This document shows positions 23,462 through 34,327 of a stretch of 64,000 bases of DNA, one piece after another (positions within the stretch are counted from its first letter, which is position 1; each line of letters begins with the position of its first letter). The stretch is taken from assembly GCA_025201345.1 (NCBI GenBank), contig JAIXMG010000009.1, positions 868,001 to 932,000 of the forward strand, in the 5' to 3' direction. This DNA is from Thamnidium elegans. Taxonomy: Eukaryota; Mucoromycota; Mucoromycetes; Mucorales; Mucoraceae. The notes beneath the pieces are model-generated. The model was not told the DNA's origin and searched no databases. It worked only from the letters and a program-made list of their open reading frames with translations. The position numbers and the translations under genes were made by a program.

Positions 23462-24599
23462 ATAAAAACATGTTTATGGGATATGTGTTACTTTAACGTT
23501 TTAATGCGATGGTTTTCATTGGTTGCCTCACTCCGAGTTCTGGTAGTATTAATTATAAGTGTATTTGTTTTTTTATGAGTCTATTTTATTTATTTTTTTA
23601 AAGTTAATGTTACTTTTTCGATTTTTTCGGAACCTGCACCAGGATACTAAATGTAGCCATTTCGCGATTTAAACCCTAGTACAATTTAAAAGTAAATCCG
23701 TACCAAAAAAAAAAAAAAAAAAAAAAAAAAAAGAAGCTAGCTATCGTTTTCTAGATTCAGGTACATAATCAATATTTTATAGTGACTTAGTATCAACTGA
23801 TACATACATCAAGTGCATAAATTAAAATTGAATTGCTGGGACAGTAATGTACCTACTACATCCTGCTTGCTTATCTGCGTTGCATTAAAACAACATAATA
23901 ATAAAAAACTGTTAAACGTAAAGCGAACCGTTATACTTAGGAACGACAATAACGGAGCCGTTAATATCATGAAACAATCAAAAAAAATAGTACTGTTTTG
24001 AGCAAAATAATATGCTTTGTTTTTTAATTTGATTTAGAAGCGCTATATAATATTACAAACCTGTCGTCTCTTAATCTGTCTTCTTTTACTTTATCCACGA
24101 CAACTCAATTGACTTCTTTATTCCGTTTTTTTTTTTATAATGCTAAATTAAGCTCTTCTTCCTTTATGTGTATACTTTTTTTTCTGCGTACTTTGTACCG
24201 TATAGATAATACTTTGGTGTGGTATACTAGTTAAGAGACTTTCTACTCCTGCATTGATATTTTTGGATATATATTCTTATCCTGACCATTGATAATCATA
24301 CAAGGGGGCTTTACTTGGGTAAAATAAGTCAATCAGATAAGAGTATTTTGGCAGGTGTGGTATACTGTAATATTTGTGCACTCTAATTTATCGGCTAATT
24401 TCTTTGTTCATGAAGCATATCTAAATGCATCAAGAGCTAAAAATATAACTATGTGAAGAATAATTCTTAAAAGTAGAAAATTATACTAAAAACATGGCGT
24501 AACTATTAATACAATGCGCGTTTTATAGTACGTTAACAACACGTCTTTCTTTAAAAGGGAGGGAGAGGTTTCAATATAAAAGATGCTTATCTTATAAGA
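23462..24599. other. Gene-poor region, start of relic island
   Basis: It holds a 27-base A-run at 23706-23732, a short frame at 23813-24001 with a TnpB/Fanzor-like wording (see findings), and a 13-bp direct repeat GGTGTGGTATACT at 24216 and 24354 flanking about 125 bp that includes CAAGGGGGCTTTA. No intact gene was found. Confidence 0.4.
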
Positions 24600-24857
24600 T
24601 AATGATGGCTTAAATTTACCCAGCGGATGTTTTCTAAAGTAATAAAGAGAGAGCTAATGCAAAATTTACAAGTATACGAGATTGGAAAAAAGGCTTGCCA
24701 AAAGAAAGACTCAACCTAGAAATATTCAGCAATTGAAGGCTTGTCTTTAAGATGAGTGGAGGAAACTTGATCTTTCGTACCTAGAAGGTTTGATCGAAAG
24801 TATGCTTAGAAGGTGTCAGGCAGTTATAGACGTGAAAGGGCCAAATACTCGATATTC
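24600..24857 (+). pseudogene. Tc1/mariner-type transposase relic (C-terminal end)
   Basis: Translated in the frame of 24721, it reads NIQQLKACL, stop, DEWRKLDLSYLEGLIESM and LRRCQAVIDVKGPNTRY. This is the recognisable C-terminus of Tc1/mariner (IS630-like) transposases, after the last catalytic acidic residue. Upstream, GLNLP and VIKREL may be remnants of the DLNPIEN..W region in another frame. Several stops and frame changes interrupt it, and no terminal inverted repeats were identified. It is non-functional debris. Confidence 0.7.
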
Positions 24858-25701
24858 ATTTTTTTATTTTATTTTTATTAGGATAATAAACACATTTTAG
24901 AGTAACAATATACGAGTTTTAGTAATCATAGAGCACCCTTTTTATAACCGTTCTATACCATAAATTTTAAAGACTAAATTTGGGGAATTAAAATACAACA
25001 AAATCGTCTCATATACATGAATAGCCACTGTATATAAGGATAGGGTTTTACTTTTCGGAGCAATAAACCTGTTTTAGTTGAGTCAGTTCATTTTTAAAAA
25101 AGAGAAATGAGACAAAGCAACTAAGACTCAACCAATACACACCCCGAAACGTGACAATCACGTGATCATATTAAATTTATTTAACATGTCTTTTTTTTAC
25201 ACTCTTAGAAATGTAAGTTTCAAAAAGGTTCTAAATCAACTCTCAGTGGTTATTTAGATATTCAAGCTATAAGGGAAAATAAAAGATATCGATTTATTAA
25301 TTATTGAAGAGGGGTATTTATAGTTGTATGAGATATAGCATTAGTGTTATATCTACGTATTATATTTCAATAAATACTAATTTATATATACTTATACAAG
25401 TCATATCCTCATATGTCACTTACATAAGCTATACACAAATCACAGTATTTATTTACAAATTAATCTCAGATATATTCTATTGTTCTATCGCTTTGATCAT
25501 AAAACTAGAAGACTGCTTAAACTCTTGACAAACAGAAGATAACTGGTTTACATAAATAATTGTCACATTATTTATAATCAACAAGCCTCTATCTTACGTC
25601 TTTTGTTAAAGAAGCCAATTAGAAACATAATACGCATTGCTGCTATTGTAATTGACCTTCTAAAAGAATCTATTTATCTTTCCAAATTGCTCATTCATTA
25701 A
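24858..25701. other. Gene-poor AT-rich region
   Basis: No coding frame is supported. TCACGTGATCATATT at about 25159 repeats the CACGTGATC word found near 1997. Confidence 0.4.
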
Positions 25702-25891
25702 TGTCTCGTTGAAACTGTCCAAGTTTCACATTAATGATAAGCGCTTATTCAACCCATAATATGTATATAAGGCACACACTTTTTCATTAATAAAAATAAC
25801 AATCTATTCTTAGTCTGATAATTATCTAGTTATTTTACTTTTTTATTTTATTTTTTGATATAACTTTTATTTTATAACCGTTAATATCACA
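25702..25891 (+). repeat. LTR-like dispersed repeat, longer copy (family B)
   Basis: It begins TGTCTCGTTGAAACTGT and ends TATCACA. Its two halves match 43158-43289: first TTGAAACTGT..AAGTTTCACATTAATG, then TATTCTTAGTCTGATAATTATCTAG through AACCGTTAATATCAC. The middle, absent from the other copy, contains TATATAAGGCACACAC, a promoter-like TATA element. TG...CA ends and a central TATA suggest a solo LTR; no target-site duplication is clear. Confidence 0.6.
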
Positions 25892-26018
25892 ATTAGTAAT
25901 GAGGAATAAATATATATAGTATGTAATATGATAATCATAAGTATTTGTAAGATATGCATCTGTTAAATATTCGGGAAAGAGGAAATAGGAACAATGTTGA
26001 ATACTTAACGAGGTGACA

Positions 26019-26400
26019 TTATTTCGGGATCAATGTGTTACTGCTTAGCCTTTTCCTTTTTGCATTATTTTTGATGGATGGCACAAACTTCCTTTTTTGG
26101 GTCTTGGTCTTCTTGAGCCTGAGTTCAATCTCTACAGGTATATCCATAGGGTCTTCAGTATGGGTCGGACCTACCGGACTGTTGCGGGCCGAACCTTCGA
26201 TATCCGAGACATCCAAACCATCAGTGTTTTTCGGAATGACAGAAATGTCAGGCCGGATAATCCTAATTCGGTTAAACATATTAAGCCGGATTTAGAACCC
26301 AGCGGCCGGACTAAGAAGTGCCGGATCGAACACACTGGGTCCCATAGAGCCAATCCGTAACCATGGTTACCTTGTTTATAAATATTAGTGTTGACTTTGA
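26019..26400. other. GC-richer, CCGG-dense patch with overlapping open frames
   Basis: Both strands stay open over 26019-26360. The minus frame (26019-26279, 86 residues, ending in Lys/Arg-rich sequence) looks most protein-like: VGPTHTEDPMDIPVEIEL. The base composition and frequent CCGG tetranucleotides between 26170 and 26330 differ sharply from the surroundings. The product is unrecognised; it may be a fragment of a mobile element. Confidence 0.35.
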
Positions 26401-26530
26401 AATTAATAAAACATCTTTCTTTTCTCTTACAAACACCTTATAACCTTACTGGTTTAGTTAAAGAAGTTCTTACATAACTCAGTCAATTATTATAGCTATC
26501 ACTATAATCAAGACTGACAGAAATAAGATG

Positions 26531-26602
26531 TCCTTGATGGTCTAGTGGCTAGGATTCGTCGCTCTCACCGACGCGGCCGGGGTTCAATTCCCCGTCAGGG
26601 AA
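26531..26602 (+). tRNA. tRNA-Glu (anticodon CTC)
   Basis: The acceptor stem TCCTTGA pairs with TCAGGGA (one T-G wobble), the anticodon loop is CTCTCAC and the T arm contains GGTTCAATTCC. The body is very close to the tRNA-Glu(TTC) at 2056. It lacks the downstream repeat found after the other two tRNA genes in this window. Confidence 0.95.
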
Positions 26603-27688
26603 ATATTTTTTACCACGGTAAATAGTGTATGTAGACGTTTGTGTAACACGTTATTAAAAATGAGCAGCATAAAAGATTTAGGTAAAAAAAAAAATAAGAG
26701 GCTGTTTGTTATATTAAAGTTGTTAAGTAGATCCTTAATCAGTTGAAAGATGAGTTTTTATTTAGTTATAGAAATTCAGGCTTTTATAGACCTTTTAGTT
26801 CCCTTGAATTCGAAGATAGTAGAATAAGATAATGAAAATAATTGTTACACGACAAAATACTATTTTCTCTTTTGATTTTGGATGAAGCAAATCGTGGATT
26901 CATCCAATGCATGGACAATCTAATAGATGGTTCATCCATACAAATAATTTATCAATATCTTTTCTTATCTCTTTTTAAAAACATATAAATACCAAACGAT
27001 TTATCAAATAAAAATAAAAAAAATCAATTAACTTACTACTTAACTAAATACATAAAAAGGGTTTTCTTTTTGATTATTCTAATCTTTTTACTACTATTTT
27101 ATCCCCTTCTATCCATATTTACTCGTAGCTTGATTCCCTTGAATTATTTAAGATTCATTGTATCCTTTTAATTTTATTTAAACTATATTTCTACCATTAA
27201 GTCGTTCTACTTATAAAACAGGAACTGGTGCTCACTATTTAACTATTTTATTTTACACCACGTAACATCAATTAACAAATTCCGAATTTCTAACATAATA
27301 TAGATGAGATGTCTTTAGTATCTATAAAAGAGAATGATACTAAATCTTAAGCGAGGCTAAACATTTTAGTTTTGTTCAACAAGACTAGAGAATTAAGAAA
27401 TAAAATAAAGTTGATACTATATCATAGTATACTATGTTTGAAAGAATAAAATTTAAGAAGTAGTTGATCGAAGTCGAAAAATAAATTAAATTGTAGCTGT
27501 CATAAAAATCAGTTCGTAATAGTCTTTTATAAGATTAAAAAGTGAATTCATTTTTATTATATTACTACAAAAATTAAGAAAAAGAAAGATAAGGTTTGCT
27601 AGCAATCATCATTTTTAATGGGATAAAAGAATAAGTAGAAGATCTAATATTAATTTGAGAATACCCTTCCATTTTACAGCTTGATGTA
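26603..27688. other. Gene-poor AT-rich region
   Basis: No coding-like frame was found. It contains a short imperfect inverted repeat around ATCGTGGATTCATCCAATGC / GATGGTTCATCCAT at about 26888-26940. Confidence 0.4.
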
Positions 27689-28440
27689 TTAACAAATTGT
27701 GGCTAAAAGTACCAGTGTTTTGATTTCCTCATTATGAATTAGTCGAGCATAAACACTGTCGTACATGATACCGCAAACTGGTAAAGAATTATATTTTTCA
27801 TCTTTTGTGAATCTTTCAGCATCGGGGTCTTTCGTTTCGGAACGCATGGATCCGATTACTACGATAGTTGCTGTTAATATTGTACTATAATATACCTTCG
27901 TATTGTACCATCGACACTGGCGTTTACATGTATTCCAGCGTCAACAAACCGTGGTCGGAAGGCATTCTCCACCTCCTCAAACGTGAAGTCGTTTAATTCT
28001 ACCTTTATTGTATCTCTAGAAGAAGCTATATTCTTTCTTTTGCAGAATACGAAATCTATGGAGAATCCATTTAGACTCATATTTTCTTTTACGTTTAACT
28101 TATTAGCGTTAAATGATTTTAAAGTTCCTGTGTGAATATTGATAATGTGTATTTTAAAAGTGGATGTTGTTCTAAGTTTTTTATGGCATATAGGGCAGAT
28201 AAAAGTTTTTTGCTCTCTTTTTACTATCTGCTCGACTAGTTTGGAGCCAATGTCATTAGAATTATAGAGCAGGTATTTTTTTTTTCTTTTTTCTTTTTTA
28301 CCTTCGTTGACTAGAATTATAACCTCAGAGGTATGCATGTTATAAGTGTGTTTTTTCAATGCTGCCTTGCTAAAATTAGATTGTGAACAGCTCTTAAGGA
28401 AGCAAAGAGCGTTGATGATGAAATCAGTGTAAATAACGGT
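27689..28440 (-). pseudogene. C2H2-finger-containing frame of unknown origin, joined to a gag-pol relic
   Basis: Downstream of the retroelement frame the same open reading frame runs into different sequence. It contains a C2H2 unit (FICPICHKKLRTTSTFKIHI...H) and a second partial HxxxxH-like unit, then an unrecognised region (NGFSIDFVFCKRK, VENAFRPRFVDAG). The frame stops at 27874, but coding-like sequence resumes in another frame (VVIGSMRSETKDPD, VCGIMYDSVYARLIH) to a stop at 27689. A frameshift or an unusually small 25-nt intron lies between. The gene family was not recognised. Confidence 0.45.
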
Positions 28441-30010
28441 AGTGTCGTCATCATCATCATCTACAAACAATAAATCTTGCATAGTAGCTGGTGTTGATGA
28501 GAATTCAGGTGCAAATGTTGATACTTTAGGCTGTCTTGGTGTTTTTAAAGCATTGACAAATTGACGTTTCACAATAGGCGATATCTCGAGTAATTCATCA
28601 ACTGGAATATTAGAATTTTGATCTAACACAGTAGAAACAATATCATAATTTAATTTAGGAATAACTCTTTTTCTTCTTGGTTTAGCAGGTTTTATAATAG
28701 GCTGACTAGGAAAAATAATTGTAGGATTATCCATAGTCATATCCATATCGGCGATAATTGAATCATAACTAGGCAGAGGAGTTTCACGTTCCTTCCCTTT
28801 TCGAGTAGGTGCAGGTTTTGAGGAGCTTGGACGAGCATAAGGTTTAGACGTTTGTACTACAGGTGGATGTATAGCACGAATAGAGGCATAGAGATCTTGA
28901 TCATTTTCGTTTTCATCAGTAAGAATTGTTGTAAGATGAGATGAGGAAGAGTTTTCAAGGGGAATATATTTGTATTGTTGTTGGGGGCATTCGACTGACC
29001 ATTCATAGAAGCAGCCGACCCATTTAGTTTTGATTGGTTGGTGCTGTCAGAGTTGGTGTTTGTATTTTCATTCCTCTGATTGTTGCCATTATCGTAATTG
29101 TTGTTATTATTTCTTTGGTTTTGATTACCATCGTTGTAGTTATGAGGATCACCTCCACGAGAATAATCATTTATTTTTTCAGAATAATAATTGTTGTTAT
29201 ATCTACGATTGTTATAATTATTCCCTTTTTCATAATTATTATTGTTATTATTATTATTGGTACCATTTTGTTTTTTGAATTCTTCTTGCATAACTTGTCT
29301 AATGATTTCTTTGATATTAGTCTGAGGATTCGTGTTTTGAGAAGTTCCAGCCACTGTATTCTGACTTTCCATATGATGAAGATCTAACGTTTGCAATGTA
29401 GCAATTACTTGCTTCAAAGCATTACGATCACTTCCCAAATTGGATAAAGCAGTATTCAGTTAGCTAGAGGCATTCATAACAGAAAAATCAGTACTAGAAG
29501 GTAGTTTACCAAAAGATAGAATAGGTTTAGCAGAAGTTTCAGCAACAAATGAGTTATCAATATCACGAGGCGAAAAAGGACTGTTCTTTATAGAATAGAA
29601 CGAGGTTTCTCAGCGTTCTACCAGCCTTCAGTCTTAGTTAAATTATCATTAAAGGATACAGCAGAGTTCAACATACAAAAATTGCGTATTTCAGGTAAAG
29701 TCCCAACTTGTAATCGAATCTTGTTTGTTGTTCTACATCTTCCAGTTAAACTAACTCAGCAGCTTCTTGCAAGCTGCCCAGAAAAGTTTTTGGATGCTCT
29801 TCTTTTCCATGAGCAAGTATGTTAAATCCAATAGTATAACGAGTAATAAGTTCAGTAGTAATATATTCAGCTTTGAGTAATTCAATAGCTTCTTGATAAG
29901 TAAGATCTTGTTCTAAAGTAGGCTTACGAGAGAGTCTTCTTTCGAAAAAGTTCTTAATAAATACATATTTATTAGGCTGATAAAATAGCCGGTCTAGTTG
30001 TTCATGCGAT
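28440..30010 (-). pseudogene. Decayed Ty3/Gypsy-type gag and pol leader
   Basis: Read on the minus strand, it starts with a Gag core (EQLDRLFYQPNKYVF, then LTRYTIGFN-like, HPKTFLGSLQEAAEL), followed by in-frame stops and frameshifts. It continues with an Asn-rich linker (29438 to about 28970), another frameshift, and a pol-leader-like part (28856 to about 28450) with KPRRKRVIPKLNYDI and ELLEISPIVKRQFVNALK. That last motif is typical of the region just before the protease in fungal Gypsy polyproteins. Protease, reverse transcriptase and integrase are not present. No LTRs were seen at either side. It is a dead 5' fragment of a retrotransposon. Confidence 0.65.
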
Positions 30011-31331
30011 CTATTTAATCATTTTTATATAAAAACATTTCTACAATTTGTAGTTACTACTTGTTTTAACAAACCAAAAATATTGTTCCAACTTGTTTCA
30101 AGCAAGAAATTCAAAAAAAGAATACGCCACACATTTTTCGCCTGAACATGTAAATAAGACGTGAACAGTACTTTGTGAACTAGGCGAATCGGAACGCAAA
30201 AAATACAGTAAATCGCAAACTCTCTTCCTCTTCGAACTGACGTTTAAATAAAACTAAGCATATTTACAGTAACTTTGGGGGAATTTATGTGAACAGTGCG
30301 AGGAAACGTTTTTTTTTTTTCATTACTGTCAAGCTCAAATTTTTATTTAAACCGCAGTTCTCAAATCAAGTGTGGGCTAATGGTATCTTATCCCCTTTAT
30401 TACAAAAGTTTTAGGGCACACTATGTATTTAACCATTTGACTAAATCTAATTCTACGTGTGTAATAACGCTGTTGCCAACCATCTTAATTAAGTTCATTT
30501 TTTTTTAAGTAAAAAAATTGCTTGAGAAGGCTTTAACTGTAAATCATTGTTACATTTTTAAGTTTATTCATTTTTTGGTTCAATTTTTTATGAATGGTCC
30601 AAATTTAGGTTAGGACTTAAAGGAGAATATACCTACCATATATGTTTTTTAAGGGCATACTTGTTTTTAACATTTAAAAGTATTTACATTCGCCTTTATT
30701 ATTATTTCCGTAATTATGCTTGATAAACTCCTTAAGATATTACATACCTCTTCATCGTAATTTCTACCAAAGTCTTTTTATATTACATCATTCGTTATAC
30801 TTGTAAATCAGGGACTTGTCTTCGATCGCTACTGCTTTTTACATTTCACCACGCTGCCTAGAGATTAAAAACTTCAAGATGTATTCTTAATTAATATATA
30901 TTTCGGCAAAACGATATAAAGAAAAAAGGGGGTTCTGAAACATCTTTTTATTATTATTCCAAAAGAACTCGGATACGAATTGTTTTATGGTAATTTCATA
31001 AATAACAAACCAAAGGATATTAGAAAAAATGATGAAGAGATTATGACAGATTTTTGACAAGTTGTTTCATGTTTCTTTGTTTATAATTTTTTAGCGGATT
31101 ACCATTTTAATATAGACCATAAAAAAAAAAAAAAAAAAAAAGCTTCTCCTAAATAGTTTTATTCCTTCTAATTCATCATTGAGATACTAATTAAATTCAC
31201 TGTTTTGGATGATCATAGAATTTATTTCAAGTTTAGGTTTATTAACTTTAATTCACATGTTCAAATGCTGCGGGGAAAAAAAAGGTACACTCGGGGGAAA
31301 AAAAAAAGATACACTCAGGATTAAAAAATAG
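30011..31331. other. Gene-poor region
   Basis: AT-rich, with a 21-base A-run near 31121-31141. No gene is supported. Confidence 0.4.
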
Positions 31332-31560
31332 GCAATATCCGTTTATAGTTTTGACAGGATAACACTAAAAAAAAAAGGTTTAGTATATTTTGAATCTAAA
31401 AAAAACAAAACAAACTGTGCTGGCAATGCTGGTGGTACAAAAATATTGGGCGTTTATAATGATGATTGTGTCAATAACAACCTACTACCCGTTGCCATAA
31501 ATAATTGTAAATGCGGAACTATTGAACCCGATGATGATGAGCCTCTGTTTGTTGTTTAAA
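31332..31560 (+). pseudogene. Orphan open frame without start codon
   Basis: A stop-free frame of about 75 codons ends at 31558-31560. Its distal part is coding-like and Cys-containing: NCAGNAGGTKILGVYNDDC and NNCKCGTIEPDDDEPLFVV. There is no ATG at its head, and no convincing upstream exon. It could be the last exon of a decayed gene. The family was not recognised. Confidence 0.3.
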
Positions 31561-32550
31561 TAAACATGTTTTTTTTTCGATGATCTTTTTAGTTCATAAC
31601 AAAAGAAAAGGGAATGCCATTTTTAGTTAATTCTGGAACATGGATTGATTATAGATACTATATAACGCCATTTGATATATAAACAAATAAAAGTAATGAT
31701 AATAATAGAAAGATGTTGATATCTAATACAATTCTTGTGCAAAGAAAAAAAGACCTAGAACGTATACATGAAACTTCTATGTAAGAAAAATAATTAAAAG
31801 AAAAAGGTGTATGGCGAACAAATGATAATGAAGAAGGAATGTTGTAAACTAGAATAATACTGAAAAAAAAGGGGAAACTTTGATAAATGATCGCTTTGCA
31901 TAATGGATCCCAAAAAAACAGTTCAGTTAATTCACATAAAAAATAGTAACTGTCAAGTAAGTAACCTTTAAATGGCATTTCTAATAGCAGGTGACAGCTT
32001 TTTCGATTAATAAATGCAGTCTTTTTTTCACGTCAATATGGTCAGTAATTAAAACTAGGGGTTGAAAAGCTATCTGCATCAAAGATTTATTTAAAATTGT
32101 AAAACTATAACTATAAAAGATTTTGAAACCGAAAATTAGTCCACTCAATGGACTAAATCCAAAAAGCACTTTTCTAGAAAAAAAAGTCCCCCTCCCCAGC
32201 ATTCAGGGAGCTTCTGTGCGTGAAAAAAAAGAGAAAAAAAAAACTATGTTTAAAGTGTGAGTTTCATAATAATCTTATAATAGTTATTTTTATCAACGAC
32301 TACTTACCTTTTTATTTTCTGTTGTAGTAGCAACCGCTCTTAGTGATAGAGTCCCAAAAGCCTAGTAAACAGTTGGTTTATCCAGCGTAAAAGCCTCTTT
32401 ATAAACTGAGTGTACACGAAAGCGATATATGAGATAGACAGGCTTTTTTTTTTTTTTTTTGCAGCAAATTTCATTGGGTCACCAAAAGTAGAAAACCCAG
32501 GAAACGAAAGAATTTATGTATAATGCCAAATAAAATTATTATTTGTTTAT
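31561..32550. other. Intergenic, no gene supported
   Basis: AT-rich with scattered A-runs; the overlapping short frames are low-complexity. Confidence 0.4.
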
Positions 32551-33303
32551 TTATGATACAGACACCATTTGGTTTTGATGATGATAATATTTTTCAAAAC
32601 GCGTTGAAGGATTCTTTGAGTATTGACAATACCACACTTGATGTACACTACCTTCATTGATACTTGGTTCCCTTACTTTTTTGTTTTTATTAAAGAATTT
32701 TAATATACGTTTCAGCCAAGGCTTTTTTATATCATCTTGTTGCGGCAGTTCAGATAAAGTTGAATTAGAGCCAAATGACGATGAACGACGTAAGAAGCGT
32801 TGTTGTTTATTACTTTTTGAAATAACAATATTTCTTCCATAGTCTAATATAGCAGGTAATGATCTTCTTTCAGAAGGTTGTTGAAGTGAAGATAGACTAC
32901 GATTGCTAATGTTTGTTGCAAGCTGAGGTCGGGATGTTAAATATTCAGATTCGGGTAGAATACTTGAGGAATCGGCCCGAGAAGTAGACGAACTTACAAC
33001 AGAAGTATGTGTATTTTGGTATTGTATTTGTTCGGCAGTCGGAAGGAACATTGAATCATTGTGATACGGAAATGGAAGAATCCGAGGTGAAGCCACAACT
33101 ATGTCTCTTTGTGGTGGTGTAGATTGGCATCTTTCACGGTATGATGGTTGTTGTCTGGATAAATTAATCTCGTGACAATATCTTCGTAATATCTCATTGG
33201 CAACTGAATCTTTTTGTTGGGACATTGTATCTTGAAAATTTATTAAATTTTCTCTAGTTAAAGGAAGTGAACAGGTTGATTCAATATGTATAGGTTTGTA
33301 CAT
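32551..33303 (-). CDS. Unrecognised Ser/Gln-rich protein
   Basis: A single exon of 250 residues from the ATG at 33301-33303. The frame is open further upstream to 33639, but 33310-33420 is low-complexity AT sequence that would encode only Phe/Tyr/Leu, so the nearer ATG is chosen. The protein is rich in Ser, Arg and Gln, has RRSSSFGS and RSLSSLQQ patches that look like basophilic-kinase sites, and a basic helix KKPWLKRILKFFNKNKKVR toward the C-terminus. No catalytic domain is visible. An alternative is that the upstream part (33600-33440, MFQQQPLQLL with a hydrophobic stretch) is a separate exon or gene; no phase-consistent splice linking them was found. Confidence 0.6.
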   Translation of the reverse strand: MYKPIHIESTCSLPLTRENLINFQDTMSQQKDSVANEILRRYCHEINLSRQQPSYRERCQSTPPQRDIVVASPRILPFPYHNDSMFLPTAEQIQYQNTHTSVVSSSTSRADSSSILPESEYLTSRPQLATNISNRSLSSLQQPSERRSLPAILDYGRNIVISKSNKQQRFLRRSSSFGSNSTLSELPQQDDIKKPWLKRILKFFNKNKKVREPSINEGSVHQVWYCQYSKNPSTRFEKYYHHQNQMVSVS

Positions 33304-34327
33304 TTTAATAAAAGCTGAATATAATATATATGTATATAAAAAAATAAAATAAAATAAAATAAAATAAAAAAGAAAAAAGTAACGAGATAAAAAATAAAAA
33401 GAAAAGGTTAATTTATATACAAAGTAATTTTTCTTGTGTTCCTGTACGTAGATGACGGGAGCTTTCTTTTTTAGTTTAGGAGTGTTTTGGGCAAATGGAA
33501 TTACTAAATCTGCAAGTAATCCAAATGCAAAATAAAGGAACCGGGAGATGAAATATAAAAAGGGGAAATAAAGTAACTGTAATGGCTGTTGTTGAAACAT
33601 TTTCGTAATAATTAAAGCGCACAAAAAAAAAGACAACAATTTACAATCTTTTAAAACTGATTTGAAAAGATCGACTGTTCAGCATACTTCTCCTTGTTAA
33701 CCCCCCCCCCCCCTTCTTTCATACTACAAACGGTCCAGACTCATTCTTTTTTTTTTCAATAAAACTTTAAAAAAGTTTACCTTATTTTTTTTAAAGTTGT
33801 TTGTTACTTTTTTATATAAAACCGCGAATATTTATAAACTGTTTTTTTTATGAAACAATATATGGCCCTTCTTTTTTTTTTGTTATGTACTAGACATAAC
33901 CAAGACTGTACATAAAAATGGGGTCCGTGCACTCCTTGCGGTTTTTTTTTATATGTAAAAAAGCCTTATAGTAAACTAGTGTTTACATAAAACGTTCTGG
34001 ACTTTTTCATTTTTTTTTTCATTTCCTTTCGAATCATTAAAAATCGTCCAGGAGAGTATAACGAAAAGGGGAAAACTCTATATACCTTTCGGGTATTCTA
34101 CAGTAGGTAACCCCCCTTCATACCCCTTTTTGTTTTGACATATGCTCATCATTTGATGGAAAAAAAAAACTCTTTTTATTACGCCAAAATAATCGGGGGA
34201 ATCGGTCGGCTCGGTTTAACCTTTTAGTTATACACACAGAAAAAAAACCCTGCTTTTTTCTTATATAAAATGTACGGGTTACCCATAAAGGTTATAGCGA
34301 TATAGTCTAATTTTCTTTTTATTGTGA
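33304..34327. other. Intergenic; upstream open frame with a hydrophobic segment, C-run
   Basis: It includes the in-frame extension 33304-33639 noted above, a 13-base C-run at 33701-33713, and multiple T-runs. No further gene was found. Confidence 0.4.

Noticed and set aside
29030..29387. 117-codon plus frame of hydrophobic residues (Ile/Val-rich)
   Set aside because: It is the antisense of the Asn-rich gag linker (AAT/AAC codons read as ATT/GTT); not a membrane protein.
33304..33639. In-frame N-terminal extension of the Ser-rich protein with two hydrophobic stretches
   Set aside because: The middle is a TTTTA-type simple repeat; an ATG just after it with a TATA-like region upstream is a more likely start. 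Not fully excluded.
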